Assembly: GCA_030018275.1 (NCBI GenBank)
Contig: JASEGB010000012.1
Location: 1 to 48,840, forward strand
Direction: 5' to 3'
DNA: 48,840 nucleotides
DNA from: Actinomycetota bacterium
GTDB taxonomy: Bacteria; Actinomycetota; Aquicultoria; Subteraquimicrobiales; Subteraquimicrobiaceae
A program made the position numbers and the translations under genes. Position 1 is the first letter of the stretch, and each line of letters opens with the position of its first letter. A model generated the notes under the pieces. It was not told where the DNA came from, did no database searches, and saw only the letters and a program-made list of their open reading frames with translations. Of this stretch, positions 24,684-32,780 are shown one piece after another.

Positions 24684-26468
24684 ATGTGCGGAATAGCAGG
24701 TTACATTGGAGGAAGAAATGTATCGGATGTCCTTTTTAATATGCTCAAACGCTTAGAATATAGAGGTTACGATTCTGCAGGCGTAGCCATTGTCGATAAG
24801 GAAGGATTGTTCGTGGCGAAGAACAAGGGTAGGGTCGAGGGGATTGAAGGGGAGATGTTAAGGACTTGTGACCGAACGAAAATTCACTCCAGCCTGGGCA
24901 TGGGGCACTGTCGTTGGGCAACGCATGGTGTGCCCTCTAAGAAGAACGCACATCCGCACACGGATTGCAAAGGGAAATTTGTAGTCGTTCATAACGGAAT
25001 AATCGAAAACTATAAAGATCTGAAACAAGAATTAATAGGGAAAGGTCATAAATTTGAATCAGAAACCGATACAGAGGTAATTCCGCATCTAATCGAAGAA
25101 TTCTACACTGGTGATTTTGAAGCTGCATTTATAGAAGCCATCAAGAAACTAAAGGGTAGTTTCGCCATTGCTGCCATCACACCAACTGAAGCAGATAAAA
25201 TCCTTATGACAAGAAAGGAAAGCCCACTCATCGTCGGTTTAGGGAAAAATGAAAATTTTGTGGCATCTGATATTCCAGCTGTTCTTCCAGAAACTAAAAG
25301 GGTCATAATTCTCCAAGATTTTGATTATGGAATTATTAGGGAGAATTCCGTGGTAATTAAGGATCTAAAAACCGGAGCCCAGGTGGAAAGAGAAACGCAG
25401 ATCGTAGAATGGGACATCAGGGAAGCAGAAAAGGCGGGTTATGAGCATTTCATGCTAAAAGAAATTTTTGAGGAACCCTATGCCGCTAAAAACGCATTAA
25501 AAGGAGTTAAGGAAATAAAAGAAGTTGCGAAAAAGTTAGCCCATTTTAAAAGAATATACTTTGTCGCATGTGGTACCGCAGCTTATGCAGGCTTGGTAGG
25601 AAAATATCTCTTGGAAAGATTTGGAATATCCTCTGAGGCGGTAATGGCATCAGAGTTTAGATATTCTACAGCAAATACCTTATATGAAGATTGTGCGGTA
25701 ATCGCTATTTCTCAGTCAGGTGAAACGGCGGACACCATTGCGTGTGCAAGAGAGGCCAAGAGAAGAAATTCGCGCGTGGTGAGCGTAGTAAATGTTGTTG
25801 GTTCCACTTTGACAAGACTATCGGATGATAATGTCTACATATATGCGGGACCTGAAATTGCTGTTGCATCCACAAAAGCTTACATTGGGCAATTGGTTTC
25901 ACTCACTCTATTGAGTTTATTCCTCGCCAAGGAGAGGGGTAAAATCAATGACGAATCTGTGGAAGAAATTTTAAGCGATTTAAAGGAAATCCCCGATAAG
26001 ATCGGTCAAATCTTGAGTGATGAAAGAGAAATCAGGAAATTGGCAGAGAATCTTGCAGACAAGAACATATTCTTCTACATCGGTCGGCGCCTTAACTATC
26101 CCACCGCGTTAGAAGGTGCACTAAAGATTAAAGAGATCAGTTACGTGCATGCAGAAGCATACCCCGCTGGTGAATTAAAGCACGGACCTCTTGCTCTTTT
26201 GGAGGAAGGTGTTCCAGTCGTTGCTATCTCGCCAAATGATGATCTCGCTTCAAAGATGGAGAGCAATATTGAAGAGGCAAAAGCCAGAAATGCTACTGTT
26301 TTATTGGTTTCGGAAGGCGGTGATTTAAATATCCCAGCTGTTAATCCATTACTTTCCCCCATCTTGTGCATAGTCCCTTTACACTTGTTTGCTTATTATA
26401 TTTCAGTTTCTAAGGGGATCGATCCCGATCGACCTCGGAATCTAGCGAAAAGCGTCACCGTTGAATAA
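24684..26468 (+). CDS. glmS: Glutamine-fructose-6-phosphate aminotransferase (isomerizing)
   Basis: GlmS makes glucosamine-6-phosphate from fructose-6-phosphate and glutamine, the first step to UDP-GlcNAc. MCGIAGYIGG places the catalytic Cys at position 2, exposed after Met removal. The glutaminase domain (1-225) contains GHCRWATHG; two SIS domains follow, with SQSGETADT and SSTKAY-like (ASTKAYIGQ), and the end PRNLAKSVTVE is diagnostic. ATG 24684 is required by Cys2 and has GTGGAGGT upstream. It has 594 residues. No glmS ribozyme is apparent in the short leader. Confidence 0.97.
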   Translation: MCGIAGYIGGRNVSDVLFNMLKRLEYRGYDSAGVAIVDKEGLFVAKNKGRVEGIEGEMLRTCDRTKIHSSLGMGHCRWATHGVPSKKNAHPHTDCKGKFVVVHNGIIENYKDLKQELIGKGHKFESETDTEVIPHLIEEFYTGDFEAAFIEAIKKLKGSFAIAAITPTEADKILMTRKESPLIVGLGKNENFVASDIPAVLPETKRVIILQDFDYGIIRENSVVIKDLKTGAQVERETQIVEWDIREAEKAGYEHFMLKEIFEEPYAAKNALKGVKEIKEVAKKLAHFKRIYFVACGTAAYAGLVGKYLLERFGISSEAVMASEFRYSTANTLYEDCAVIAISQSGETADTIACAREAKRRNSRVVSVVNVVGSTLTRLSDDNVYIYAGPEIAVASTKAYIGQLVSLTLLSLFLAKERGKINDESVEEILSDLKEIPDKIGQILSDEREIRKLAENLADKNIFFYIGRRLNYPTALEGALKIKEISYVHAEAYPAGELKHGPLALLEEGVPVVAISPNDDLASKMESNIEEAKARNATVLLVSEGGDLNIPAVNPLLSPILCIVPLHLFAYYISVSKGIDPDRPRNLAKSVTVE

Positions 26469-26542
26469 CGTAGGAAGTGAACGAGTGGAGAAGTGAGAGA
26501 TTCTAAGCTGTGGGTTACGAATTTCGACATAAAAAATCCTTG

Positions 26543-26599
26543 CCAGCTCAGAAGCTCGGAAGCTGTGAAGCTGAGCTACTGAGCTCCGGAGCTTCTGGA
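26543..26599. repeat. Octad hairpin repeat, AGCTCAGA family (glmS-acpS)
   Basis: Words AGCTCAGA AGCTCGGA AGCTGTGA AGCTGAGC step by 8 nt. They are answered by CTGAGCTCCGGAGCTTCTGG, which is complementary to the left arm. The whole forms a strong hairpin about 75 nt before acpS. Confidence 0.78.
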
Positions 26600-26674
26600 C
26601 TATAGAGGAAGAATCGATTTTAGAGCATTATTACATTGCTAAGCAGCCAAATTGACCTGAGGTTCCAGAGAAAT

Positions 26675-27070
26675 ATGGTGAAGGGAATCGGTGTGGATAT
26701 CGTGGAAATTCACCGCATGGGAAGGGTCATCCAAAAATATCCCCGTCTTCTATCCAGACTGTTTACCCTCCAGGAACAGGAATATTGCCAGAGTCGGTTA
26801 AGACCCCACCTTCATTTTGCAGCGCGTTTCGCAGCCAAAGAAGCTGTTCTGAAGGCTTTGGGAACGGGTCTTAGGGGGATAAAGTGGACGGATCTTGAAG
26901 TCTGTCGAGATTCTTTTGGGAAGCCCTTCGTTCGATTGAAAGGGAAGGCAGCTTCAATAGCCGAAGAAAAGGGAGTTTCAGATATCCTCATCAGCCTTTC
27001 CTTTAGCCAGGAAAGTGCCATTGCCTTTGCTCTCGCCATGGGTGGGGGTGAGGATACTTGTACATCGTAA
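26675..27070 (+). CDS. acpS: Holo-[acyl-carrier-protein] synthase
   Basis: AcpS transfers 4'-phosphopantetheine from CoA to acyl carrier protein. The two signature motifs are GVDIVEIHR near the N-terminus (magnesium-binding Asp) and RFAAKEAVLKALGTGL (catalytic Glu and Lys). MVKGIGVDIVEI from ATG 26675 matches the family start; the longer reading from 26636 is rejected for lack of similarity. It has 131 residues and overlaps nnr by 13 nt. acpS-nnr-alr is a common actinobacterial order. Confidence 0.95.
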   Translation: MVKGIGVDIVEIHRMGRVIQKYPRLLSRLFTLQEQEYCQSRLRPHLHFAARFAAKEAVLKALGTGLRGIKWTDLEVCRDSFGKPFVRLKGKAASIAEEKGVSDILISLSFSQESAIAFALAMGGGEDTCTS

Positions 27071-28599
27071 CTGGCGAAGAGATGCAGCAGATTGAGGAGG
27101 AAGCCATCCGAAAACTGGCGATATCCACTCGTATCCTCATGGAAAAAGCTGGGGAGGCGGTGGCCAGGGAAGTTTTGAAAATGGTTTCCCAACGAGGGAA
27201 GGTCATTGTTGTTTGTGGCAGGGGAAATAATGGGGGCGATGGATTCGTAGCCGCTCGCTTTCTTCATGAAGCTGGCGTGAAGGTCATAGTCTTTGGGTTA
27301 GCTTCCCGTGAAGAACTCGCCGAGGATGCATCCGATGCCTTCCGATCTTTAAACGCTCTTTCCATCCTATATGAAGTTTTGGATTCTAATACCTTGAGCC
27401 ATTTTGAAGCCTCCTTAAGTCAAGCCGATTTACTCATAGATGCCATCTTTGGTATAGGTCTCAAGGGAGCGGTGAAGGGATTCACAAGTGAAGTAATAGA
27501 GATAATCAACCGAACTGCCCGCTCGGTCATCTCCGTGGATGTTCCCTCCGGTTTAGAAGTTAATAGTGGGCACGTTCATGGGGAATGTGTGGTTGCGGAT
27601 AAGACCGTTACTTTCACTTGCCCCAAGGTGGGATTGGTGATATATCCGGGAGCAAATTTTGTTGGCGATCTGCAAGTGGTCGATCTCGGAATACCTTTAG
27701 AAATTGTCAAAGGGGTGAGCACGACCACCCTTCCCTCCATCGGGGAGATAAAGGATTTTCTTCCCAGCAGGGAGGTCGATGTCCACAAGAAGGAGTGTGG
27801 CCGAGTCTTAGTTATCGCTGGCTCGCTGGGGATGACTGGAGCAGCGATTTTGACAAGCTTATCGGCTTTGAGATCCGGGGCAGGTGTTGTAACTCTGGGG
27901 ATACCACAAAGCTTAAATCCCATTTTTGAGCAGAAGCTTACGGAGGTTATGACGATACCTCTTCCCGAAACGCCTCACGGAAGCCTCGATGTAGGAGCTT
28001 TTGATAAGATTAATGAGCTTTTAAAGGCCTTTGATGTTTTGGTCATGGGACCGGGTTTGTCCTTAAATGAGAGTACGGTTCATCTGGTGCGTAAGCTCGT
28101 TGCAAGTGCATCATGTCCTTTGGTTTTGGACGCCGATGGATTAAATGCCCTCGTCGACGCGACTGAGATACTTGCAAAACGCTCGACTCCCACAATCATT
28201 ACTCCTCATCCGGGAGAACTTGCCCGATTATTTAAAACTACTGCCGACGAAGTGCAGAGTGACCGATTGGGGTTTGCCAAGCGCGCTGCCACTTTGTGGA
28301 ATGTTGTAGTGGTTCTCAAGGGAGCACGCTCCATCGTCAGTTGTGAGGAGAAATCCACGATTGTTCCCACGGGAAATCCGGGTATGGCCACCGCGGGCAC
28401 CGGAGATGTACTCACCGGACTGATTGGTGGTTTTCTCTCCCAGGAAATGATCTCCTATAATGCTGCCGTTTTGGCGACTTACATCCACGGTTTAGCAGGG
28501 GATTTAGCGGCCGAGGATGTCACTCCGTATTGTCTAATCGCTTCCGATTTGATAGATTATTTGCCCAAAGCCATCAAATTGGTAGTAGGCAGTATGTAG
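27058..28599 (+). CDS. nnr: Bifunctional NAD(P)H-hydrate repair enzyme
   Basis: It repairs damaged NAD(P)H hydrates. The N-terminal epimerase domain (about 1-215) has ILMEKAGEAVAREVL, the phosphate loop CGRGNNGGDGFVAAR and ISVDVPSGL. The C-terminal ADP-dependent dehydratase domain (about 230-505) has GRVLVIAGSLGMTGAA, VLDADGLNAL, TPHPGELARL and the catalytic glycine-rich NPGMATAGTGDVLTG. The fused form of 513 residues is normal. The start is TTG 27058 inside acpS. A dispersed repeat abuts the stop codon exactly. Confidence 0.95.
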   Translation: MYIVTGEEMQQIEEEAIRKLAISTRILMEKAGEAVAREVLKMVSQRGKVIVVCGRGNNGGDGFVAARFLHEAGVKVIVFGLASREELAEDASDAFRSLNALSILYEVLDSNTLSHFEASLSQADLLIDAIFGIGLKGAVKGFTSEVIEIINRTARSVISVDVPSGLEVNSGHVHGECVVADKTVTFTCPKVGLVIYPGANFVGDLQVVDLGIPLEIVKGVSTTTLPSIGEIKDFLPSREVDVHKKECGRVLVIAGSLGMTGAAILTSLSALRSGAGVVTLGIPQSLNPIFEQKLTEVMTIPLPETPHGSLDVGAFDKINELLKAFDVLVMGPGLSLNESTVHLVRKLVASASCPLVLDADGLNALVDATEILAKRSTPTIITPHPGELARLFKTTADEVQSDRLGFAKRAATLWNVVVVLKGARSIVSCEEKSTIVPTGNPGMATAGTGDVLTGLIGGFLSQEMISYNAAVLATYIHGLAGDLAAEDVTPYCLIASDLIDYLPKAIKLVVGSM

Positions 28600-28675
28600 T
28601 TGCAATGTCTATGCACATTGGTAACACTTATTATTGTGTCCAACAAAAATATGAGCTTAATCTCGATATAATTAC
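28596..28675. repeat. Dispersed repeats B: match to 15793-15838 then to 20163-20196
   Basis: 28596-28640 repeats the sequence found after rpsD at 15793-15838. It runs directly into 28641-28675, which repeats the segment found before truA at 20163-20196 (ATATGAGCTTAATCTC and ATATAATTAC). The two segments are joined here but separate elsewhere, so they behave as modules. The first overlaps the nnr stop codon. Confidence 0.8.
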
Positions 28676-28907
28676 TATACATGGGTCATAAATCTAAAAC
28701 CAGGAGCTTCAAATTCAAAATTTAAAACTCAAAATGAAAATGACAATGTAAAATTCAAAATTAAAGTCCTATGTCCGACTTAAAATATTTTTGGATTTTG
28801 ATCTGTAATTTTGATTTTTGATCTTTGATTTTTACATTTTCCTATGGTTTAGAATAGAGAACACTTAAGAATTGCGACCCAGCTCAATTACTATACATGG
28901 TCATAAT
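28670..28907. mobile_element. Heptad hairpin element flanked by direct repeats (nnr-alr)
   Basis: AATTACTATACATGG plus TCATAA-type sequence stands at both 28670-28692 and 28886-28907. Between them the left arm steps by 7: AAATTCA AAATTTA AAACTCA AAATGAA AATGACA. The right arm is TTGGATT TTGATCT GTAATTT TGATTTT TGATCTT TGATTTT. The layout mirrors the rpmD-rplO element. No coding sequence is inside; together with the modules before it, it fills the 380-bp gap before alr. Confidence 0.6.
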
Positions 28908-28979
28908 TTCACAATTTGCTGCATGATTATCCAAAGATGGGTGGACTAGAGGCTTCCGAGTGCAAATGTAGAGGTGAAA

Positions 28980-30101
28980 ATGGGGTACAGGCGTCCGGTC
29001 TGGGTGGAAATAAATCTAAAGGCAATTGGCGAGAACATCAAGATTCTAAAGACCCTCATTGGATCGAAAACCATGTTTATGGCCGTGGTCAAAGCCGATG
29101 GGTATGGTCATGGAGCTGTGAAGGTCGCTCAGGTGGCGTTGGAAAGTGGAGTACAACGGCTTGGTGTGGCATTAGTCGAGGAAGGATTGGAGTTACGCAA
29201 GGCAGGCATAAAAGCCCTCATCCATATCTTAAGTGAAATTCCACCATCTGCTGGTGAAATTGCCGTGAAATATGATCTCATTCCCACTATCTGCTCCAGG
29301 GAGATAGCGGAGGAACTTTCCTCGAAAGCCCGAGAGGCTGATAAAAAAGTTAAAGTTCATGTAAAGGTAGATACTGGCATGAATCGCCTTGGTCTTTTCC
29401 CGCATCAGATACCTCAATTCCTTGAGTTTCTCAAAACTCTACCATATCTTGAAGTTGAGGGTATATTTACTCACTTCGCGATGGCCGATCAGGTGCAAAA
29501 TGAATATACGAAGCTACAGTTGGAGAGATTCATGAACCTTCTGTCCGATCTGAGAAAAAGGGGCTTCAATATCCCCATAAAGCATGCGGCAAATAGTGCG
29601 GCTACCATACTTTTCCCCGAGACTCACCTGGATATGGTCAGGATGGGAATAGCCATGTACGGTTTGCACCCCTCCCCAGCCACGCGGGAAAAGATCAATC
29701 TAGCCCCAGCTTTGCAGTTTAAAGCCCTTGTTTCCCTCGTTAAACCTCTTTCGGCTGGAGAAGGTGTGAGCTATGGGCTCACATATCGTGCAAAGAAGAA
29801 GACAACCCTCGCTGTTCTTCCTCTAGGATATGGGGATGGATATACCAGACTTTTATCCAATAAGAGCCATGTGCTAATAAAAGGTCTGAGGGCACCCGTG
29901 GTCGGCAATATCTGCATGGATCAACTCATGGTCGATGTGGGACATATCCCCGAGGTAAGACCAGGAATCGAGGCAACGCTCATCGGTGAGCAGGGGGGCG
30001 ATCAAATATCAGCGGATGAACTCGCGAATATCCTGGGAACCATCAATTATGAGATCGTGTGCATGATAGGCAAAAGGGTGCCAAGGATCTATATTGCCTA
30101 A
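28980..30101 (+). CDS. alr: Alanine racemase
   Basis: This PLP enzyme makes D-alanine for peptidoglycan. The PLP lysine is in MAVVKADGYGHGA near residue 40, the second active-site Tyr in GVSYGLTYRAKKKTTLAV, and VDTGMNRLG and NICMDQLMVDV are conserved. MGYRRPVWVEINLKAI begins at ATG 28980; an in-frame GTG at 28974 adds two residues, and GAGGTG spans both, so the exact start is open. The product has 373 residues, normal length. Overlapping frames at 28916-29236 are not real. Confidence 0.95.
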   Translation: MGYRRPVWVEINLKAIGENIKILKTLIGSKTMFMAVVKADGYGHGAVKVAQVALESGVQRLGVALVEEGLELRKAGIKALIHILSEIPPSAGEIAVKYDLIPTICSREIAEELSSKAREADKKVKVHVKVDTGMNRLGLFPHQIPQFLEFLKTLPYLEVEGIFTHFAMADQVQNEYTKLQLERFMNLLSDLRKRGFNIPIKHAANSAATILFPETHLDMVRMGIAMYGLHPSPATREKINLAPALQFKALVSLVKPLSAGEGVSYGLTYRAKKKTTLAVLPLGYGDGYTRLLSNKSHVLIKGLRAPVVGNICMDQLMVDVGHIPEVRPGIEATLIGEQGGDQISADELANILGTINYEIVCMIGKRVPRIYIA

Positions 30102-30171
30102 AAACTTTTGGTATGGGACTAAATTGCGCAATGGTTTGCAAGTTAACTGTACTTTGGTAAAATTTTTACGG

Positions 30172-30261
30172 CCATCGACAATGGACTATCGATAGATCAT
30201 CATTTTTGGATTTTACTTTGCCATTTTGCATTTTTAGTTTTACATTTTACATTTGCTATGG
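30172..30261. repeat. Joined heptad repeats: AGTCGAT-type and TTTTGGA-type words (alr-BsuPI gene)
   Basis: CCATCGA CAATGGA CTATCGA TAGATCA (30172-30199) is followed without gap by TTGGATT TTACTTT GCCATTT TGCATTT TTAGTTT TACATTT TACATTT. Both stretches keep 7-nt steps but use unrelated words, so two half-elements seem to be fused. Confidence 0.72.
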
Positions 30262-30348
30262 AAGATGCAGTATTTGTGCAGATAAAAAGTTATCTAGGGA
30301 AATTTACCAAACTTAAAGTAAGTTAATATGTGGTTTGGGGAGGAGAAG

Positions 30349-30903
30349 ATGGGATTTCCAAAATCCGGCCTCACTTTCTTAAGAGAAAAAATTTATCCTT
30401 GGAAAACGCTGCTCATTTTGCTCATTTGGTCCCTCTTTGTCCTCGTCGTACTTATTCTATTGAGGATGATGGGCACCTATAGCAGGCATGAGGATCCCTT
30501 CAAATACAAAAAGAGTATAAAAGCCCATGGGCTCCAATTCACCATCGCTCTTCCCAAAAAGGAATATAAGGTGGGGGAAAAGATATCCATGCACTTCATC
30601 GTCAAAAATGTGAGAGAATCCGCCGAAACTTTTGTTTTCATGTCCGGGCAGGAGTTTGACATCCTCATAGAATCTTTGGAGAAGAAAGAAATCTGGAAAT
30701 GGTCTGCCGACAAATTTTTCACCAAGGTTTTGAGCAAGAAAACATTAAAACCCGACGAAGAGGAGCTTTATCACGCAACCTGGCTTCAGAAGGATTACGA
30801 TGGGCAACAAGTTCCAACCGGGGATTATATAATAATGGCAAAGTTAACTGCTGTGGGTTATGAGAAGGTCTCGGTCCAGACGACAATCCGAATAATCCCA
30901 TAA
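30349..30903 (+). CDS. Membrane-anchored BsuPI-domain protein
   Basis: Residues about 18-40 form one hydrophobic helix (LLILLIWSLFVLVVLILL) after a basic start, indicating an N-terminal anchor with the rest outside. The remainder resembles the BsuPI intracellular proteinase inhibitor domain, an immunoglobulin-like fold: YKVGEKISMHFIVKN, then SGQEFDILIE, YHATW and QQVPTGDYIIMAKL. Family function is poorly known; inhibition of proteases is only one member's activity. ATG 30349 follows GGGGAGGA closely; ATG 30328 is possible. It has 184 residues, and the THEP1 gene begins 18 nt later. Confidence 0.65.
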   Translation: MGFPKSGLTFLREKIYPWKTLLILLIWSLFVLVVLILLRMMGTYSRHEDPFKYKKSIKAHGLQFTIALPKKEYKVGEKISMHFIVKNVRESAETFVFMSGQEFDILIESLEKKEIWKWSADKFFTKVLSKKTLKPDEEELYHATWLQKDYDGQQVPTGDYIIMAKLTAVGYEKVSVQTTIRIIP

Positions 30904-30921
30904 AATAATGGGAGGACTATC

Positions 30922-31449
30922 TTGAACATTTTGATAACCGGTTCGCCCGGGGTGGGTAAAACGACCCTCATAAAACGGGTACTCAAAGAACTTCGGTGCG
31001 ATGCCGGTGGTTTTTACACCGAAGAAATGAGGGAAGGCGGTATAAGGAAGGGTTTTAAGATTATCACTTTGGATGGGAAAGAGGGAGTCCTTGCTCACGT
31101 GGGGATAAAAAGTCTATTTCGAGTTAGTAAGTATGGAGTTGATGTGAACGAATTTGAGAGGGTGGGTGTTTCGGCTTTAGAAGATGCGATTCGAGGGGGG
31201 AAGGTCATAGTGATAGACGAGATTGGGAAGATGGAGCTCTTCTCTCAGAGGTTTAAAGGAGCTGTAAAGGCCGCGCTCGATGCCCCCAGTCTTGTCCTGG
31301 CTACAATGGGGAAGATTTCTAGCCCATGGGTCAGGGAAATTAAAGGGCGGGAGGATGTATGTCTGCTGGAGGTCACCTTCAAAAATAGGGTGAGTATGGT
31401 CGCCGAGATTACCGATTTGATCCTAAGCCAAGGAGAATCCGATGCATGA
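30922..31449 (+). CDS. THEP1-type nucleoside-triphosphatase
   Basis: The 175-residue P-loop NTPase opens with MNILITGSPGVGKTTLIKRV (Walker A at about 8-15), has the conserved GGFYTEEMREGG and VIVIDEIGKMEL (Walker B) motifs of the THEP1/NTPase_1 family, and ends in a C-terminal LATM-type segment. Studied members hydrolyse ATP and GTP slowly; the cellular role is unknown. TTG 30922 has GGGAGGA upstream. It appears to be in an operon with the BsuPI protein. Confidence 0.88.
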   Translation: MNILITGSPGVGKTTLIKRVLKELRCDAGGFYTEEMREGGIRKGFKIITLDGKEGVLAHVGIKSLFRVSKYGVDVNEFERVGVSALEDAIRGGKVIVIDEIGKMELFSQRFKGAVKAALDAPSLVLATMGKISSPWVREIKGREDVCLLEVTFKNRVSMVAEITDLILSQGESDA

Positions 31450-31484
31450 GGGATTTTAAGTCGATTTGAAGGGAAGAATATTTC

Positions 31485-32444
31485 GTGATTACTTCGGTTT
31501 CCGGGATAAAGGTGGGACATTATACAGATATCGAGGCCATAACGGGTTGCACCGTGATCTTATGCCCCGAGGGGACCGTTGCTGGTGTTGAGGTTCGAGG
31601 AGGTGCGCCCGGCACGAGGGAGACCGATTTACTCGCTCCCATGAATTTGGTCTCCGAGGTGCACGCCATCCTGCTTACCGGGGGAAGTGCCTTTGGTTTG
31701 GGAGCCGCCGATGGTGTGATGAGGTATCTTGAGGGAAAGGGGATCGGTTTTGAAACGGGTTTTGGAAAGGTGCCCATCGTTCCGACATCGGTGATCTTCG
31801 ATTTGAACGTTGGAGATCCATCGGTAAGACCGGATTCCGAGACCGGTTATCAAGCTTGTTTGGATGCTTCGACGATGGTTGAAGAAGGCAGTGTTGGTGT
31901 GGGGACGGGTGCAAGCATCGGTAAAATATTGGGATCGAAATCTTGGATGAAGGGGGGGATAGGTACAGCCAGTTGCAACTTATATGATCAAATAGTGGTA
32001 GGGGCACTCGTTGTTGTCAATGCCTTTGGGGATGTTCTCGCCGAGAATGGTGGGATTCTTGCTGGGGCTCGTTCCCCTAAAGGAGGATATTTGAATACGG
32101 CTGAGTTCATGAAAAGTCACCCCATCCCCAAAGCCTTCGGAAGACCATGTCTGCCGACAGGCAGGAATACCACTTTAGCTGTGGTCGCCACCAATGTGGA
32201 GATGTCCAAGGAGGAGGTGAATAGGTTAGCTCGAATGGCTCACAATGGATTAGCTCGAGCCATCAATCCGGTTCATACGATGTACGACGGTGATATTATC
32301 TTTGCTCTTGCTACTGGGGAAATTGAAGCTGAGAAGGATGGCATTGGAGTAGTAGCGGCTGAGGTGGTTTCCACGAGCATAAGACGTGCGGTGAGGAATG
32401 CAAAATCCATAGCTGGAATTCCCGCCCTACAAGACAGTCAATAG
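31485..32444 (+). CDS. P1-family (DmpA-like) self-processing peptidase
   Basis: P1-family enzymes are N-terminal-nucleophile amidases/aminopeptidases that cut themselves before a Ser/Thr. SGIKVGHYTD, GVEVRGGAPGTRETDLL, LTGGSAFGLGAADGVMRYLE and VGTGASIGKILG are conserved. The probable cleavage site is NTTLAVVATN. Just before it, CLPTGR is encoded by a palindromic repeat (32148-32166), an apparent in-frame insertion in the linker cut during maturation. GTG 31485 starts the 319-residue protein. Substrate is not predictable. Confidence 0.88.
   Translation: MITSVSGIKVGHYTDIEAITGCTVILCPEGTVAGVEVRGGAPGTRETDLLAPMNLVSEVHAILLTGGSAFGLGAADGVMRYLEGKGIGFETGFGKVPIVPTSVIFDLNVGDPSVRPDSETGYQACLDASTMVEEGSVGVGTGASIGKILGSKSWMKGGIGTASCNLYDQIVVGALVVVNAFGDVLAENGGILAGARSPKGGYLNTAEFMKSHPIPKAFGRPCLPTGRNTTLAVVATNVEMSKEEVNRLARMAHNGLARAINPVHTMYDGDIIFALATGEIEAEKDGIGVVAAEVVSTSIRRAVRNAKSIAGIPALQDSQ
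32148..32166. repeat. Palindromic repeat inside the peptidase gene
   Basis: TGTCTGCCGACAGGCAGGA is a near-perfect inverted repeat (TGTCTGCC against the reverse of GACAGGCA) embedded in frame. It encodes part of RPCLPTGR, which lies between family-conserved blocks. Confidence 0.6.
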
Positions 32445-32451
32445 TCATAAT

Positions 32452-32676
32452 CTAGCAAAGAAAATCCTCAAAATAAGCAGAATGTTTCCAGTGACCGAGG
32501 ATGCAAGAATCGTCAAGCAGCAATTGATTCGAGCGGCAATTTCTATTCCTGCGAATATAGCGGAGGGATATGGAGGAAACAAAGGGCAAGCATTCAAGAA
32601 TTATCTCATGCTAACGAGTATGATTAATGCATTGGAGGCAAAGCAAGCCAAGGTCGAAAAGGAACCAATCTTTTGA
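32452..32676 (+). pseudogene. Relic of a four-helix-bundle (S23/IVP-type) protein
   Basis: In one frame, LAKKILKISRMFPVTEDARI and QLIRAAISIPANIAEGYGG match the middle of the four-helix-bundle family found in 23S rRNA intervening sequences and elsewhere. The first helix is missing: the frame is cut off just after the peptidase stop, at a GTCAATAGTCA repeat fragment. The end diverges after NALEAKQAK into EKEPIF and a stop inside another repeat. Only about 75 residues remain of about 115-120, and there is no binding site. It is most likely a decayed gene. Confidence 0.65.
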
Positions 32677-32737
32677 CTCTTGACTAACTCGCGAAGCGAG
32701 TGATTGACTAGCCCTTATGGGCGATTGACTGATCCGA
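32670..32737. repeat. TTGACT words alternating with short palindromes
   Basis: TTTTGACTCTTGACTAA is followed by CTCGCGAAGCGAG, then GATTGACTA, then GCCCTTATGGGC, then GATTGACTGA. The TTGACT word is thus interleaved with small hairpins, as at 13978-14075. Confidence 0.72.
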
Positions 32738-32780
32738 AGTCTGGTATCCATAGCGAACTGGAACGGAGGAGGTAATAACC

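Noticed and set aside
28916-29236. Plus-strand ORF overlapping the alr 5' end
   Set aside because: It overlaps alr in another frame; alr has clear active-site motifs while this translation has none.
32482-32676. Functional small gene
   Set aside because: Both ends of the four-helix-bundle domain are missing and no ribosome binding site is present, so it is listed as a relic.
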